NCBI GenBank assembly: GCA_902779745.1
Contig: CACZCT010000016.1
Coordinates: forward strand, 1 to 37,761
DNA length: 37,761 nt
Source of the DNA: an uncultured Prevotellaceae bacterium
Lineage (GTDB): Bacteria; Bacteroidota; Bacteroidia; Bacteroidales; Bacteroidaceae
Direction of reading: 5' to 3'
The position numbers and the translations under genes were made by a program. The notes beneath the pieces were generated by a model that did not search any database, was not told where the DNA came from, and was given only the letters and a program-made list of their open reading frames with translations. Positions 6,868 to 14,974 of the stretch are shown here, in pieces. The stretch's first letter is position 1, and the number at the start of each line of letters is the position of its first letter.

Positions 6868-7799
6868 GCCCACAACCTCAACACCCAATAGACCACAACA
6901 CCCGTCAGGAGTCCTGCGATGGCATCAATGACGTAATGGGCATAGATATATACAGTGGAAAAACACATCAACAAGAAAAATGGAAGCATCGAGAAGACCA
7001 AAGTCTTGTTACGAGTATGACACGCCAGTAACATCATCACGGTTGTCACACCCACATGACTGCTAGGAAATGCCGCTGTCGGACGCTCACCGGCATCATG
7101 GGTAATGTCAAGCATGTGATACCAAAAGCCGTCACTCCACCCGGGAGCCGCCATCCGTTCACTATGAGTCAGGAACCAGTTGCCTAAGTCCGGGAATATA
7201 CCTGCAGCAATCTTGTCTGTCCCCACGGCGAGATAATAGAACTGCGGTCCGGTGACCGGTAAGATGACGAAGACAAAGTAATAGACAAAGAAGGAAGAGA
7301 TCAGCACGAAGGATGCCATACCAAACTCCTCATAACGACGTAAGAAGTAATAAAGGAGAATGGTGACCATCAACGGGAAATAACTGACATACCCCAGGCA
7401 CATCAACTCTGAGAACCAGCCCCATGGACAGACCTGTGAGAACAACAGGGAGGGCTGACAACCGAAGAGTTGCTGCTCCCAGGAAGCAAACACATGGTCG
7501 AGGTTGGGTAATACCCGGTTGACCTCATAGGTGTCCGAATAAAACCACGACAACAGAATCATCAAACCCGTTACCCGTATCAGACGGGTCAGTTTACAGG
7601 GTCGCCAGCAATAAATCAGCCATAACACGCCCATAGCCAAAAGGAGACATCCACGCAACCACAACATACCGGCAGGATTCACCAAACGGTCCCACCGACA
7701 TGCCATCAGAATCAGCGTGAAGACAATATAGCTGATGATGACCCATTCTGCCGCCCATATCTGGCTTTTAGTCTTTGGCTGTTGGCTGTTAGCACTCAT
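6846..7799 (-). CDS. PAP2-superfamily membrane phosphatase/phosphotransferase (AUR1-like)
   Basis: 317 aa from the ATG at 7797-7799, chosen because it overlaps the epimerase stop as ATGA; upstream in-frame ATGs would extend it by up to 8 residues. Six or more hydrophobic spans are visible. PAP2 motifs: GERPTAAFPSSHVG with H248, and YAHYVIDAIAG with H288 and D292. The first motif (KxxxxxxRP) is not clearly present. The long hydrophobic N-terminal part resembles the AUR1/inositol-phosphoceramide-synthase branch, so it may act on a lipid phosphate in the inner membrane; the substrate is inference. It is translationally coupled to the NAD-dependent epimerase. Its N-terminal codons contain heptamer repeats, and its last codons form the small-RNA terminator on the opposite strand. 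Confidence 0.85.
   Translation of the reverse strand: MSANSQQPKTKSQIWAAEWVIISYIVFTLILMACRWDRLVNPAGMLWLRGCLLLAMGVLWLIYCWRPCKLTRLIRVTGLMILLSWFYSDTYEVNRVLPNLDHVFASWEQQLFGCQPSLLFSQVCPWGWFSELMCLGYVSYFPLMVTILLYYFLRRYEEFGMASFVLISSFFVYYFVFVILPVTGPQFYYLAVGTDKIAAGIFPDLGNWFLTHSERMAAPGWSDGFWYHMLDITHDAGERPTAAFPSSHVGVTTVMMLLACHTRNKTLVFSMLPFFLLMCFSTVYIYAHYVIDAIAGLLTGVVVYWVLRLWAKKMELR
7765..7792. repeat. Four-unit heptamer repeat in PAP2 N-terminal codons
   Basis: CTTTTAG, TCTTTGG, CTGTTGG and CTGTTAG lie end to end (consensus CTnTTrG). They encode the polar N-terminus (SANSQQPKTK) of the PAP2 protein, before its first membrane span. Confidence 0.7.
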
Positions 7800-8800
7800 A
7801 ACCATTTGTTTTCTTTGTACCACTCAATGCTACGACGTACACCCTCGGCAAGTTTCACCTGCGGCTCATAACCCAGTTCCTTCCTTGCCGGTCCGATGTC
7901 ACAACGCCAGTTACGCTGACGGAGAATATTAAACTTGTCATTATTCAGTGCTGTCATCTTACCCGTCATCCTGCCCATAGAATCACCGCACCAAGTGATA
8001 ATACGCAACAGCCAGATAGGAGCGGTGATACGTATCCACCAGGGGCGTCCTAACTCCTCATGCACCAGGTTACTGAACTCCGCCGACTGGTAGACCTCTC
8101 CGTCAGAAAGGAAGTACTTTCTTCCTGTCTCTCCTTTCTCCAGAGCCAGGAATACCGCCTGTACCACATCGGTGACATAGACGAAGGTGATGTCCTGACG
8201 TTGGAAACCCACGGCGAAGTCGAGATGGTTCTGAATACTCTGTATCTGTAAGAAATAATCACGCTCCCGTGGACCATAGACACCTGTAGGACGGAGGATG
8301 ATATAAGGAAAAGTTGAAAGTTGAGAGTTGAGAGTTGAAAGGTACTTCTCTGCTGCCAACTTACTCTTGCCATAGGCGGTATTCGGCTGTGCCTCGTCAG
8401 TTTCACGAATCTCTTCATAAGGTTGTTGCTCACGGATGGCACCCATGATACTCAGACTACTAATGAACACAAACCGTTTCAAGGGCATCTGAAGATGTGT
8501 CAGTGCCTTGACCAGATGTTGTGTCCCTTCCGTATTAATACGGTAGAAGTCATTCTTGTCCAGGCATTTAGTCACTCCTGCAGCATGCACCACATAGTCA
8601 AAGGCATGTCCCTCCAACTGCTGTTCCAGCCTTTCCTGCGACGAGAAGTCCAGTTCTATGAAATGGATACGCTCATCCTGCAGAAAAGTCTTTGAACTCG
8701 ACTTGCGGATAGCAGCCCATGTCTCAAAGCCTCTTTTCAATGCTTCTTCTACGATGAAAGACCCGATAAAGCCACTGGCTCCAGTGATTAATATCCTCAT
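7796..8800 (-). CDS. NAD(P)-dependent sugar epimerase/dehydratase (extended SDR)
   Basis: 334 aa from the ATG at 8798-8800, placed directly before the Rossmann strand (MRILITGASGFIG); an ATG seven codons earlier is possible. The dinucleotide loop GASGFIG is at residues 7-13 and the active-site YxxxK is Y143/K147 in NTAYGKSK. LRPTGVYGPRE follows. It resembles dihydroflavonol-reductase/NAD-epimerase members of the family; the substrate is unknown. Residues 154-163 (LSTLNSQLST) are encoded by a heptamer repeat and look like an insertion between the alpha-helix and the strand FPYIILRP. It is first in a two-gene unit with the PAP2 gene and divergent from rnr. Confidence 0.87.
   Translation of the reverse strand: MRILITGASGFIGSFIVEEALKRGFETWAAIRKSSSKTFLQDERIHFIELDFSSQERLEQQLEGHAFDYVVHAAGVTKCLDKNDFYRINTEGTQHLVKALTHLQMPLKRFVFISSLSIMGAIREQQPYEEIRETDEAQPNTAYGKSKLAAEKYLSTLNSQLSTFPYIILRPTGVYGPRERDYFLQIQSIQNHLDFAVGFQRQDITFVYVTDVVQAVFLALEKGETGRKYFLSDGEVYQSAEFSNLVHEELGRPWWIRITAPIWLLRIITWCGDSMGRMTGKMTALNNDKFNILRQRNWRCDIGPARKELGYEPQVKLAEGVRRSIEWYKENKWL
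8312..8339. repeat. Four-unit heptamer repeat inside the epimerase gene
   Basis: AGTTGAA, AGTTGAG, AGTTGAG and AGTTGAA in direct tandem on the plus strand. They encode the LSTLNSQLST insert in the minus-strand epimerase. 28 nt is not a multiple of three, yet the frame is kept. Confidence 0.9.
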
Positions 8801-8818
8801 TTTAATGAAATTTGTCTG

Positions 8819-8826
8819 CAAAGGTA
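8819..8826 (-). promoter_or_regulatory. -7 box for the epimerase/PAP2 operon
   Basis: Minus-strand TACCTTTG about 19 nt upstream of the chosen epimerase ATG at 8800. The short leader supports that start over the one at 8821. Confidence 0.65.
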
Positions 8827-8848
8827 CACATTTTTATTAATTTATTCG

Positions 8849-8856
8849 TATATTTG
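8849..8856 (+). promoter_or_regulatory. -7 box of rnr promoter
   Basis: TATATTTG, 27 nt upstream of the rnr ATG at 8884. Divergent to the epimerase promoter. Confidence 0.6.
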
Positions 8857-8883
8857 TCCCAAAGAAACTAAAAACGAAATACT

Positions 8884-11079
8884 ATGAGTAAAAAGAAAGG
8901 TGGAAAAAGAATAAACAAGAAGCAGATCGTAGAGATGCTGCAGGCCCTCTTCCAGGAACATCCTAACGAGACCTATTCATTCAAGCAAATATTCCGTGCC
9001 CTAAAAATCGACACCCATCCGGCAAAGATGCTTACCATCGATACGTTAGACGAGATGACATGGGACGACTATCTCACCAAGACTTCTGACAACTCTTACC
9101 GCCTGAATCAGAAGACACAGGTACAGGAGGGTACGTTCATCCGTAAGGCAAACGGCAAAAACTCTTTCCAGCCTGATGACGGCGGCAAGCCCATCTTCGT
9201 CTCGGAGCGTAACTCGATGTTCGCCCTTAACGGCGACCGTGTCAAGGTCACGATGATGGCACGCCGGGAGAAACATATCAAGGAGGCGATGGTGGTCGAG
9301 ATCCTATCGCATAAGATGGATCAGGCGGTCGGAAAACTGAAGGTAGAGAAAGACTTCGCCTTCCTGGTTACAGAAGGAAACATCTTCGTGCATGATGTGC
9401 TGATTCCGAAAAAGAAGCTGAAAGGCGGAAAGACGGGCGACAAGGCGGTTGTTAAGATTACGCAGTGGCCCTCGAAGGAATCGAAGAATATTGTCGGTGA
9501 GGTCATCGACGTGTTAGGCAAGGAGGGTGACAACAATGTGGAAATGCATGCCATCCTCGCCCAGTACGGACTGCCGTACAAGTATCCGAAAGCCATAGAG
9601 GATGCCGCCGAGAAGATAGATCCGGGCATCACCGAGGAGGAGATCAAGCGGCGTGAGGACTTCCGCGACGTATGGACCTGTACCATCGATCCGAAGGATG
9701 CCAAGGACTTCGATGATGCCCTGTCAATTCGCGAAATAGTAAATGGCAAATCGTCAAATAGTAAATTATATGAGGTCGGTGTCCATATCGCCGATGTATC
9801 ACATTATGTTAAGGAAGGCAGCATCATCGACAAAGAGGCGGTAAAGCGTGCCACGAGTGTCTATCTCGTCGACCGCACCATCCCCATGCTACCTGAACGC
9901 CTTTGCAACTTCATCTGTTCCCTCCGTCCCGACGAGGAGAAACTTTGTTTCAGTGTCATCGTCACACTCGACGAGGAGGCAAACATCAAGAGCGGACGTA
10001 TCGCCCATACCGTCATCAAGAGTAACCGCCGCTATGCCTATGAGGAGGTGCAGGATATCCTGGAAGGAAAAAAATCAGAGGACTCGGAGAACTCAGAGTA
10101 CTCCGAGAACCTTAAAACTCTCGACTGCCTCGCCAAGAAACTGCGGGAACGCCGCTTCAAAGGCGGTGCCGTAAAGTTTGACAGGGAGGAGTTACATTTC
10201 GATATTGATGAATCGGGAAAACCTGTTCGTGCATACTTTAAGAAATCGAATGATGCCACCCAACTCATCGAGGAGTTCATGCTGCTTGCCAATAAGTTCG
10301 TGGCAGAGAGTATCGGTGCACAAAAGTCTCGGAATAGTCGGAATACCCAGAATAAGGCCAAGACCTTCGTTTACCGTATCCACGACCAACCCGACCCCAC
10401 CAAGTTAGAGAACCTCCGTGAATTCGTGGTGAAGTTCGGCTACAAACTGAAGACGGCTGGTACGAAAGGGGCCATCTCCAAGAGTCTCAACAGTCTGATG
10501 GATGGTTGCCAAGGCAAAAAAGAGCAGAAACTCATCGAGACGGTGGCTCTCCGTGCGATGATGAAGGCCAAATACTCCACTCATAATATCGGACACTACG
10601 GACTCGCCTTCGACTACTACACACATTTCACCTCGCCCATCCGCCGCTATCCCGATACGATGGTACACCGTCTGTTGACGAAATACCAAAACGGGGCACG
10701 TTCCGCCAATCAGGAGAAATACGAGGAACTGTGCGAGCATTGTTCCGACATGGAGACAGTCGCCCAACAGGCAGAACGCGATAGTATCAAATACAAGATG
10801 GTGGAGTTCATGGCTGACAAGGTCGGGGAGACCTACGATGCCCATATCAGCGGCATCCAGTCATACGGTATCTATTGTGAGGTGGATGAGAACCACTGCG
10901 AGGGCATGGTGCCCATGCGTGACCTCGACGACGACTACTACGACTTCGACGAGAAGAACTACTGCCTCGTCGGGCGCCGCCATCATCATAAATACCAGTT
11001 AGGCGACCCCATCCGCATTAAGGTGGCACGGGCTAATATCGAGAAACGACAACTCGACTTCGCCTTGGCAGAAGACTAA
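8884..11079 (+). CDS. rnr: Ribonuclease R (RNB-domain 3'-5' exoribonuclease)
   Basis: 731 aa. An N-terminal helix-turn-helix-like region (residues 12-75) is followed by cold-shock domains (about 80-230). The RNB catalytic domain runs from about residue 255, with the metal-binding cluster CTIDPKDAKDFDDALSI and HIADVSHYVKEGS. Later come TSPIRRYPD (about 582-590) and a C-terminal S1 domain (about 645-731). It degrades structured RNA processively. Three low-complexity inserts are encoded by tandem repeats: about residues 284-295 (VNGKSSNSK), 398-409 (SEDSENSEYSEN) and 482-491 (SRNSRNTQN). They interrupt otherwise conserved RNB sequence and look like surface-loop insertions. The stop overlaps the stop of the convergent DHHW gene by four bases. 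Confidence 0.96.
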   Translation: MSKKKGGKRINKKQIVEMLQALFQEHPNETYSFKQIFRALKIDTHPAKMLTIDTLDEMTWDDYLTKTSDNSYRLNQKTQVQEGTFIRKANGKNSFQPDDGGKPIFVSERNSMFALNGDRVKVTMMARREKHIKEAMVVEILSHKMDQAVGKLKVEKDFAFLVTEGNIFVHDVLIPKKKLKGGKTGDKAVVKITQWPSKESKNIVGEVIDVLGKEGDNNVEMHAILAQYGLPYKYPKAIEDAAEKIDPGITEEEIKRREDFRDVWTCTIDPKDAKDFDDALSIREIVNGKSSNSKLYEVGVHIADVSHYVKEGSIIDKEAVKRATSVYLVDRTIPMLPERLCNFICSLRPDEEKLCFSVIVTLDEEANIKSGRIAHTVIKSNRRYAYEEVQDILEGKKSEDSENSEYSENLKTLDCLAKKLRERRFKGGAVKFDREELHFDIDESGKPVRAYFKKSNDATQLIEEFMLLANKFVAESIGAQKSRNSRNTQNKAKTFVYRIHDQPDPTKLENLREFVVKFGYKLKTAGTKGAISKSLNSLMDGCQGKKEQKLIETVALRAMMKAKYSTHNIGHYGLAFDYYTHFTSPIRRYPDTMVHRLLTKYQNGARSANQEKYEELCEHCSDMETVAQQAERDSIKYKMVEFMADKVGETYDAHISGIQSYGIYCEVDENHCEGMVPMRDLDDDYYDFDEKNYCLVGRRHHHKYQLGDPIRIKVARANIEKRQLDFALAED
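9734..9769. repeat. Heptamer repeat inserted in rnr (site 1)
   Basis: AAATAGT, AAATGGC, AAATCGTC (8 nt), AAATAGT and AAATTAT in tandem. They encode the insert around residues 284-295 of RNase R, between the catalytic Asp cluster and the following strand (YEVGVHIAD). Confidence 0.75.
10075..10110. repeat. Nonamer repeat inserted in rnr (site 2)
   Basis: Four 9-nt units: TCAGAGGAC, TCGGAGAAC, TCAGAGTAC, TCCGAGAAC (consensus TCnGAGnAC). They encode (S-E-x)4 at residues 398-409. The same unit occurs in inverse orientation in argS. Confidence 0.92.
10329..10355. repeat. Nonamer repeat inserted in rnr (site 3)
   Basis: TCGGAATAG, TCGGAATAC and CCAGAATAA in tandem, related to the TCnGAGnAC unit but read in another frame, giving SRNSRNTQN. 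Confidence 0.8.
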
Positions 11080-12524
11080 TGAATGGTATCTGGTTTTTCA
11101 GGAGTCTCTTGCTTTTCAGAAGTAGCAGGAGACTCTTTATGTTTAATACTGTCTTTCTTTGCCTTTGAAGGCTCTGCACCCGGCCGTGACCACTGCTGGT
11201 GGAGGAAGCGGAGATAAGAACCGTAGGTATGGCTGCTATATGCCTTGAAGATATTATTGGCGAAGAGGATGTCGGTAATTTTATTCTCGGCAACATATGC
11301 AATGATATCCTTCGTGAAATAACGAGAGTCGATGACATGTACCTCCTCGAAGGAGAAGAACAGGTATCCTGGAATCATATTGCCGAAGCTGTCCTTGAGG
11401 ATGATGACACGACGACCGTTATGCGTGGAGGTGCGTACCTGTGTGAGTTTGGTGTCACCGCCCATCATCGTACAATAGGCACCCCCATGTCCGTCCTTGA
11501 ACTTAAAAAAGAAAGGAGCCGTGAAAGGCTTGCCCTCACCCGTCACCTGGTAGTTCTTGTTGATAGTATAGTTGGTATACGTGGTAGTATACTCCACACC
11601 TTTCGGGACATAATAGACGAAATCCTCGGGGGCGTTCTTGATGGAGATATCCTTCGAGTAGCCGTACATACTGCCCACATAGCCATGAGTGACCCTGCGC
11701 TCATAGTGGGAGAGGTCCTTGAAGGGCACACCAGCCACACGGGCAAACTCCTGGGCAGCATAATAACCGCCGAGAGGTGACCAGTGGTGGTCGGTACGCA
11801 GGTAGATATCCTCATTGGCATGTTTTCCCAACGTGGTATAGACATCTACCGGTTTCACACCCGGGTCGAGATGTGCCACCACATTACGAATGGTAGGCAA
11901 CTGTGGATTGGTACGACTCTTCGCCTTGTCGGGACAATAGAACTCAGCAGCAGTAGGGATGACCATACAGTAGATGTTCACCTTGTCTCCGAACACCTCT
12001 TTATATTTATTAGCAGCCTGAGCATAACCCACACAACCCTTCGGACCACCGCCATACGCCATCAGCGCACGTACCTTGTCACCCTTGCCTACGATGATGA
12101 TACCCTTGTTGGCTATCTTAGCGTTCTCGTCAGCATTGATATGATTCTCGTAATCAGCGATGGTCATACTGTCGGACTTCTGCTCTTGTGACGCCTGACT
12201 CCTGTCTCCTGACTCCTCAGCATTCTGCGGTGTATCACTGGCATGGAAGGTCACGTTATCATCCGACGGAGCAATGCCGATGAGATCCTTGATTTGCATA
12301 CTCATCGTCATGAATACATCACGGTAAGGCTCGCTGTCACTGAACCACGTAGACACCTCACTGGTGAACGAACCGCTGGCAAGACGCTCCCACGTAAACT
12401 CAGGGAAGGTAGCCAGTTCACGCTTCTCCAACTCAGACACCGTACTACGGGGGAAGGTGTCGAAGACCACGGCAATAGCGAGGAAGACAACGGCAACAAT
12501 GCCAATATACAGGTAATTTTTCAT
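11076..12524 (-). CDS. DHHW-family protein (AlgJ/AlgX-like), membrane-anchored
   Basis: 482 aa with one N-terminal membrane anchor (residues 4-23) and a periplasmic domain. The family motif RTDHHW is at residues 243-248. A second motif, LKDSFGN, gives the likely nucleophile Ser379. This Asp/His plus Ser arrangement is that of the SGNH-like acetyltransferase domain of AlgJ/AlgX. Family knowledge: such proteins accept acyl groups from an MBOAT partner and transfer them to exported polysaccharide. Residues about 103-118 are low complexity and partly encoded by heptamer repeats. The C-terminus is a hydrophilic Lys/Glu/Pro tail. Its start overlaps the preceding DHHW paralogue's stop (ATGA). Confidence 0.85.
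   Translation of the reverse strand: MKNYLYIGIVAVVFLAIAVVFDTFPRSTVSELEKRELATFPEFTWERLASGSFTSEVSTWFSDSEPYRDVFMTMSMQIKDLIGIAPSDDNVTFHASDTPQNAEESGDRSQASQEQKSDSMTIADYENHINADENAKIANKGIIIVGKGDKVRALMAYGGGPKGCVGYAQAANKYKEVFGDKVNIYCMVIPTAAEFYCPDKAKSRTNPQLPTIRNVVAHLDPGVKPVDVYTTLGKHANEDIYLRTDHHWSPLGGYYAAQEFARVAGVPFKDLSHYERRVTHGYVGSMYGYSKDISIKNAPEDFVYYVPKGVEYTTTYTNYTINKNYQVTGEGKPFTAPFFFKFKDGHGGAYCTMMGGDTKLTQVRTSTHNGRRVIILKDSFGNMIPGYLFFSFEEVHVIDSRYFTKDIIAYVAENKITDILFANNIFKAYSSHTYGSYLRFLHQQWSRPGAEPSKAKKDSIKHKESPATSEKQETPEKPDTIH
12188..12215. repeat. Heptamer repeat in the DHHW-1 linker
   Basis: GTGACGC, CTGACTC, CTGTCTC and CTGACTC in tandem. They encode SGDRSQASQ in the variable linker between the membrane-proximal part and the DHHW domain. 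Confidence 0.8.
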
Positions 12525-13516
12525 TGCTCTAAATAACGGTTATAGGATTGATGGGTAACGGCAGAATAGGCATGTCCTGCATTGTTGGCGAAGAGGATGT
12601 CCGTGATGTCATTCTTCTGCACGTAATGTATGATATTCTTTGTGAAATAGCGGCAGTCTACCACATGGATCTCCTCGAAGGAATGGAACAGATAGGCAGG
12701 AAGGGCATTGCCGTAGCTGTCTTTCAGAATCAGCAAGCGGCGACCGTTTCGCGTGGAGGTCTTCACCTTCGTGGTATTCAGGTCACCGTGCATGAAGGTC
12801 ATATAGGCAGCACTGCTGCCATCGTCATAGGTATAGAAGAAATCACCCTCCTCAGGCTCTTTCTCACTAACCACCTTACGGTTCTTGCCTAACTGGTAGC
12901 GGATATAGGTAGTGGTATAGTCGACATCCTTGGGGACATAATAGACGAAATCCTCGGGAGCGTTCTTCACAGCGGCATCACGCGAGAAACGGTACATCGT
13001 ACCCACATAGTCGTGGATGACATGTTTCTCATAGGTTGACAGGTCGACAAAAGGTACCCCTGCCTGTTCTGCAAACTGCCCAGCGGCATAATAGGCACCG
13101 AGAGGTGCCCAGTGGTGATCGGTACGGGAGTATATCTCCTCGTCGGCATGTTCGTCCATCGTGTCGAAGAGGTCAATCGCTTTCACGTCCTTCGAAAGGT
13201 GGCCATAGATATTGCGTACCGTAGCCCGCTGATCCTTCGTCCAGTCCTTGGCCTCCTCCGGACAATAGATTGCCACTGCCGTCGGGATAATCATGCAATA
13301 CACGTTGACGGCATCTCCAAATGTCTCCTTGTATTTATTGACGATATCGGCATAGCCCAAGCCACCATCCATGGCACCACGGAAAGGTTCGAAGGCACGT
13401 ACCTTATCGCCACTGCCCACGATGATGATACCCGAACGGGTCAGACGCACATTCTCTGCATAAGCAGTAATAAATGATAAGTGAAAAGCGAAAAGGAAAT
13501 ATAGTACTTTCTTCAT
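12521..13516 (-). CDS. DHHW-family protein, secreted paralogue
   Basis: 331 aa with a cleavable signal peptide (residues 1-20, ending ITAYA-EN). It is clearly paralogous to the downstream DHHW-1. Shared elements are GIIIVGxGDKVRA, YCMxIPTA, RTDHHWxPLGxYYAA (D133, H134, H135, W136), GYVG/DYVG-type wording, APEDFVYYVPK and LKDSYGN (Ser267). It lacks the roughly 130-residue membrane-proximal N-terminal region of DHHW-1. It is probably a periplasmic acyltransferase or acyl carrier for glycan modification together with MBOAT. The stop overlaps the next gene's ATG. Part of its signal peptide is encoded by heptamer repeats. Confidence 0.85.
   Translation of the reverse strand: MKKVLYFLFAFHLSFITAYAENVRLTRSGIIIVGSGDKVRAFEPFRGAMDGGLGYADIVNKYKETFGDAVNVYCMIIPTAVAIYCPEEAKDWTKDQRATVRNIYGHLSKDVKAIDLFDTMDEHADEEIYSRTDHHWAPLGAYYAAGQFAEQAGVPFVDLSTYEKHVIHDYVGTMYRFSRDAAVKNAPEDFVYYVPKDVDYTTTYIRYQLGKNRKVVSEKEPEEGDFFYTYDDGSSAAYMTFMHGDLNTTKVKTSTRNGRRLLILKDSYGNALPAYLFHSFEEIHVVDCRYFTKNIIHYVQKNDITDILFANNAGHAYSAVTHQSYNRYLEQ
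13476..13496. repeat. Three-unit heptamer repeat in the DHHW-2 signal peptide
   Basis: GATAAGT, GAAAAGC and GAAAAGG in tandem on the plus strand. They are read on the minus strand as LFAFHLSF, the hydrophobic core of the signal peptide. Confidence 0.65.
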
Positions 13517-13519
13517 AAC

Positions 13520-14962
13520 TTAGAATCTCGTATATATAAACGCATTGTTCGTGGCACCCACCAAAAGAGCTGTGCTCAGTATTAGGATACATACCGACAG
13601 GACGATACGGGTGGTATAGACCACGACTGTCTTGAAGCCAGCGTCACCCAGTAAACGGTCTGTCCACTCCGCCACGGTGGTACGGACGGGCAGACAGAAG
13701 AACAAGGCGACGATCCAGAGCCAGAAGTTATCCAGCAAGGCACTCTCATCCACGAAGTCATAAACAGAGGCGGCATTACCGAAGAATGCCTGGAAGAAGA
13801 CAATCATCTGGTCGAAGTTGTCGAAATAGAAGATGCCCCACCCTGCGATGACCAACAACATACTATAGATATGCAGGAAGACGGCAGGTATCCTGTCCTT
13901 GACACGCAATAGCGTGTATTTCTCGAGCATCACAATGAGTCCGAAATAGACACCCCAGATGATGAAATTCCAACTGGCACCATGCCACATACCCGTCAGG
14001 AACCATACCACGAGGATATTGAGTGCCTGATGGGCACGGTTACCTCCCAGAGGGATATACACATAGTCGCGGAAGAAACTACCCAGCGAGATATGCCAGC
14101 GACGCCAGAAGTCGGTGATGGAGTTACAGCAGTACGGATGACGGAAGTTCTCATTGAAATGGAATCCCATACAACGTCCCAAACCGATTGCCATGTCAGA
14201 ATAACCTGAGAAATCGAAATAGATCTGGAGAGTAAAGGCGACAATACCGATCCATGCGCCTGCCGTCGTCAGGCTGTTTAAGCCGTTCACCAGAAACTGG
14301 TCGGAAATTTCTGACAACTGGTTGGCAATGATGACCTTCTTACCTAGTCCGATAAGGAAACGGTAAATACCGTCAGCAAAATCGGCAGCATTCACATGAC
14401 GGTGGTGTATCTCATCGGCCACCGTCCCATAACGTACAATAGGACCGGCAATGAGTTGCGGGAACATTGAGATATACAGTAACAGGTCGACAAACCGACG
14501 CTGCACAGGCGACTCCCGGCGATAGACATCTATCAGGTAGGAGATAGACTGGAAGGTATAGAAACTAATACCGATGGGCAAAGCTATATTCGGTTGTGCC
14601 ACAGGGATGCCTATGTCACAGAGACACTGGGCAAGGAATCCCAGATACTTGAAAGTGCCAATGATGGCGATATTAAGAATCAGTCCGATGACCAGTACCG
14701 TTTTCCGATACCGTTCCAGATTGGCGATGCCCAGTCCTACGAGATAGTTGACGAGGACACAGAACAACATCAAGAACACATAGACGGGTTCTCCCCAAGC
14801 ATAGAAGATCAGGGAGAAACATACCAGTATAAGGTTCTTGGCACGATTGCTCCGCATCCCTTCTGCCGACAGCCACTGGCGGTCTATCCATGTAGCTATC
14901 AGATAGCACAGCAGGAAGGCTGGCAGAAATACGAAGAGAAAAAATAAATCCGAGAAAACCAT
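13520..14962 (-). CDS. MBOAT-family membrane O-acyltransferase (AlgI-like)
   Basis: 480 aa with many membrane spans. The family hallmark FWRRWHISLGSFFRDYVYIPLGGN covers residues 285-308, and the catalytic His is H327 in GMWHGASW. FYTFQSISYLIDVYR and PQLIAGPIVRY are further AlgI-type motifs. These proteins carry acetyl groups across the inner membrane to periplasmic transferases. It lies 3 nt upstream of DHHW-2 and directly upstream of both DHHW genes, which matches the AlgI-AlgJ/X division of labour. The acceptor glycan is not identifiable here. Confidence 0.95.
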   Translation of the reverse strand: MVFSDLFFLFVFLPAFLLCYLIATWIDRQWLSAEGMRSNRAKNLILVCFSLIFYAWGEPVYVFLMLFCVLVNYLVGLGIANLERYRKTVLVIGLILNIAIIGTFKYLGFLAQCLCDIGIPVAQPNIALPIGISFYTFQSISYLIDVYRRESPVQRRFVDLLLYISMFPQLIAGPIVRYGTVADEIHHRHVNAADFADGIYRFLIGLGKKVIIANQLSEISDQFLVNGLNSLTTAGAWIGIVAFTLQIYFDFSGYSDMAIGLGRCMGFHFNENFRHPYCCNSITDFWRRWHISLGSFFRDYVYIPLGGNRAHQALNILVVWFLTGMWHGASWNFIIWGVYFGLIVMLEKYTLLRVKDRIPAVFLHIYSMLLVIAGWGIFYFDNFDQMIVFFQAFFGNAASVYDFVDESALLDNFWLWIVALFFCLPVRTTVAEWTDRLLGDAGFKTVVVYTTRIVLSVCILILSTALLVGATNNAFIYTRF

Positions 14963-14974
14963 GTCGTTATTTTA

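Noticed and set aside
11099-11136. Terminator hairpin at the rnr/DHHW-1 convergence (GAGTCTCTTGC with GCAGGAGACTC)
   Set aside because: It pairs with one mismatch but lies inside DHHW-1 coding sequence with only a TTT after it. Too weak to list as a terminator.
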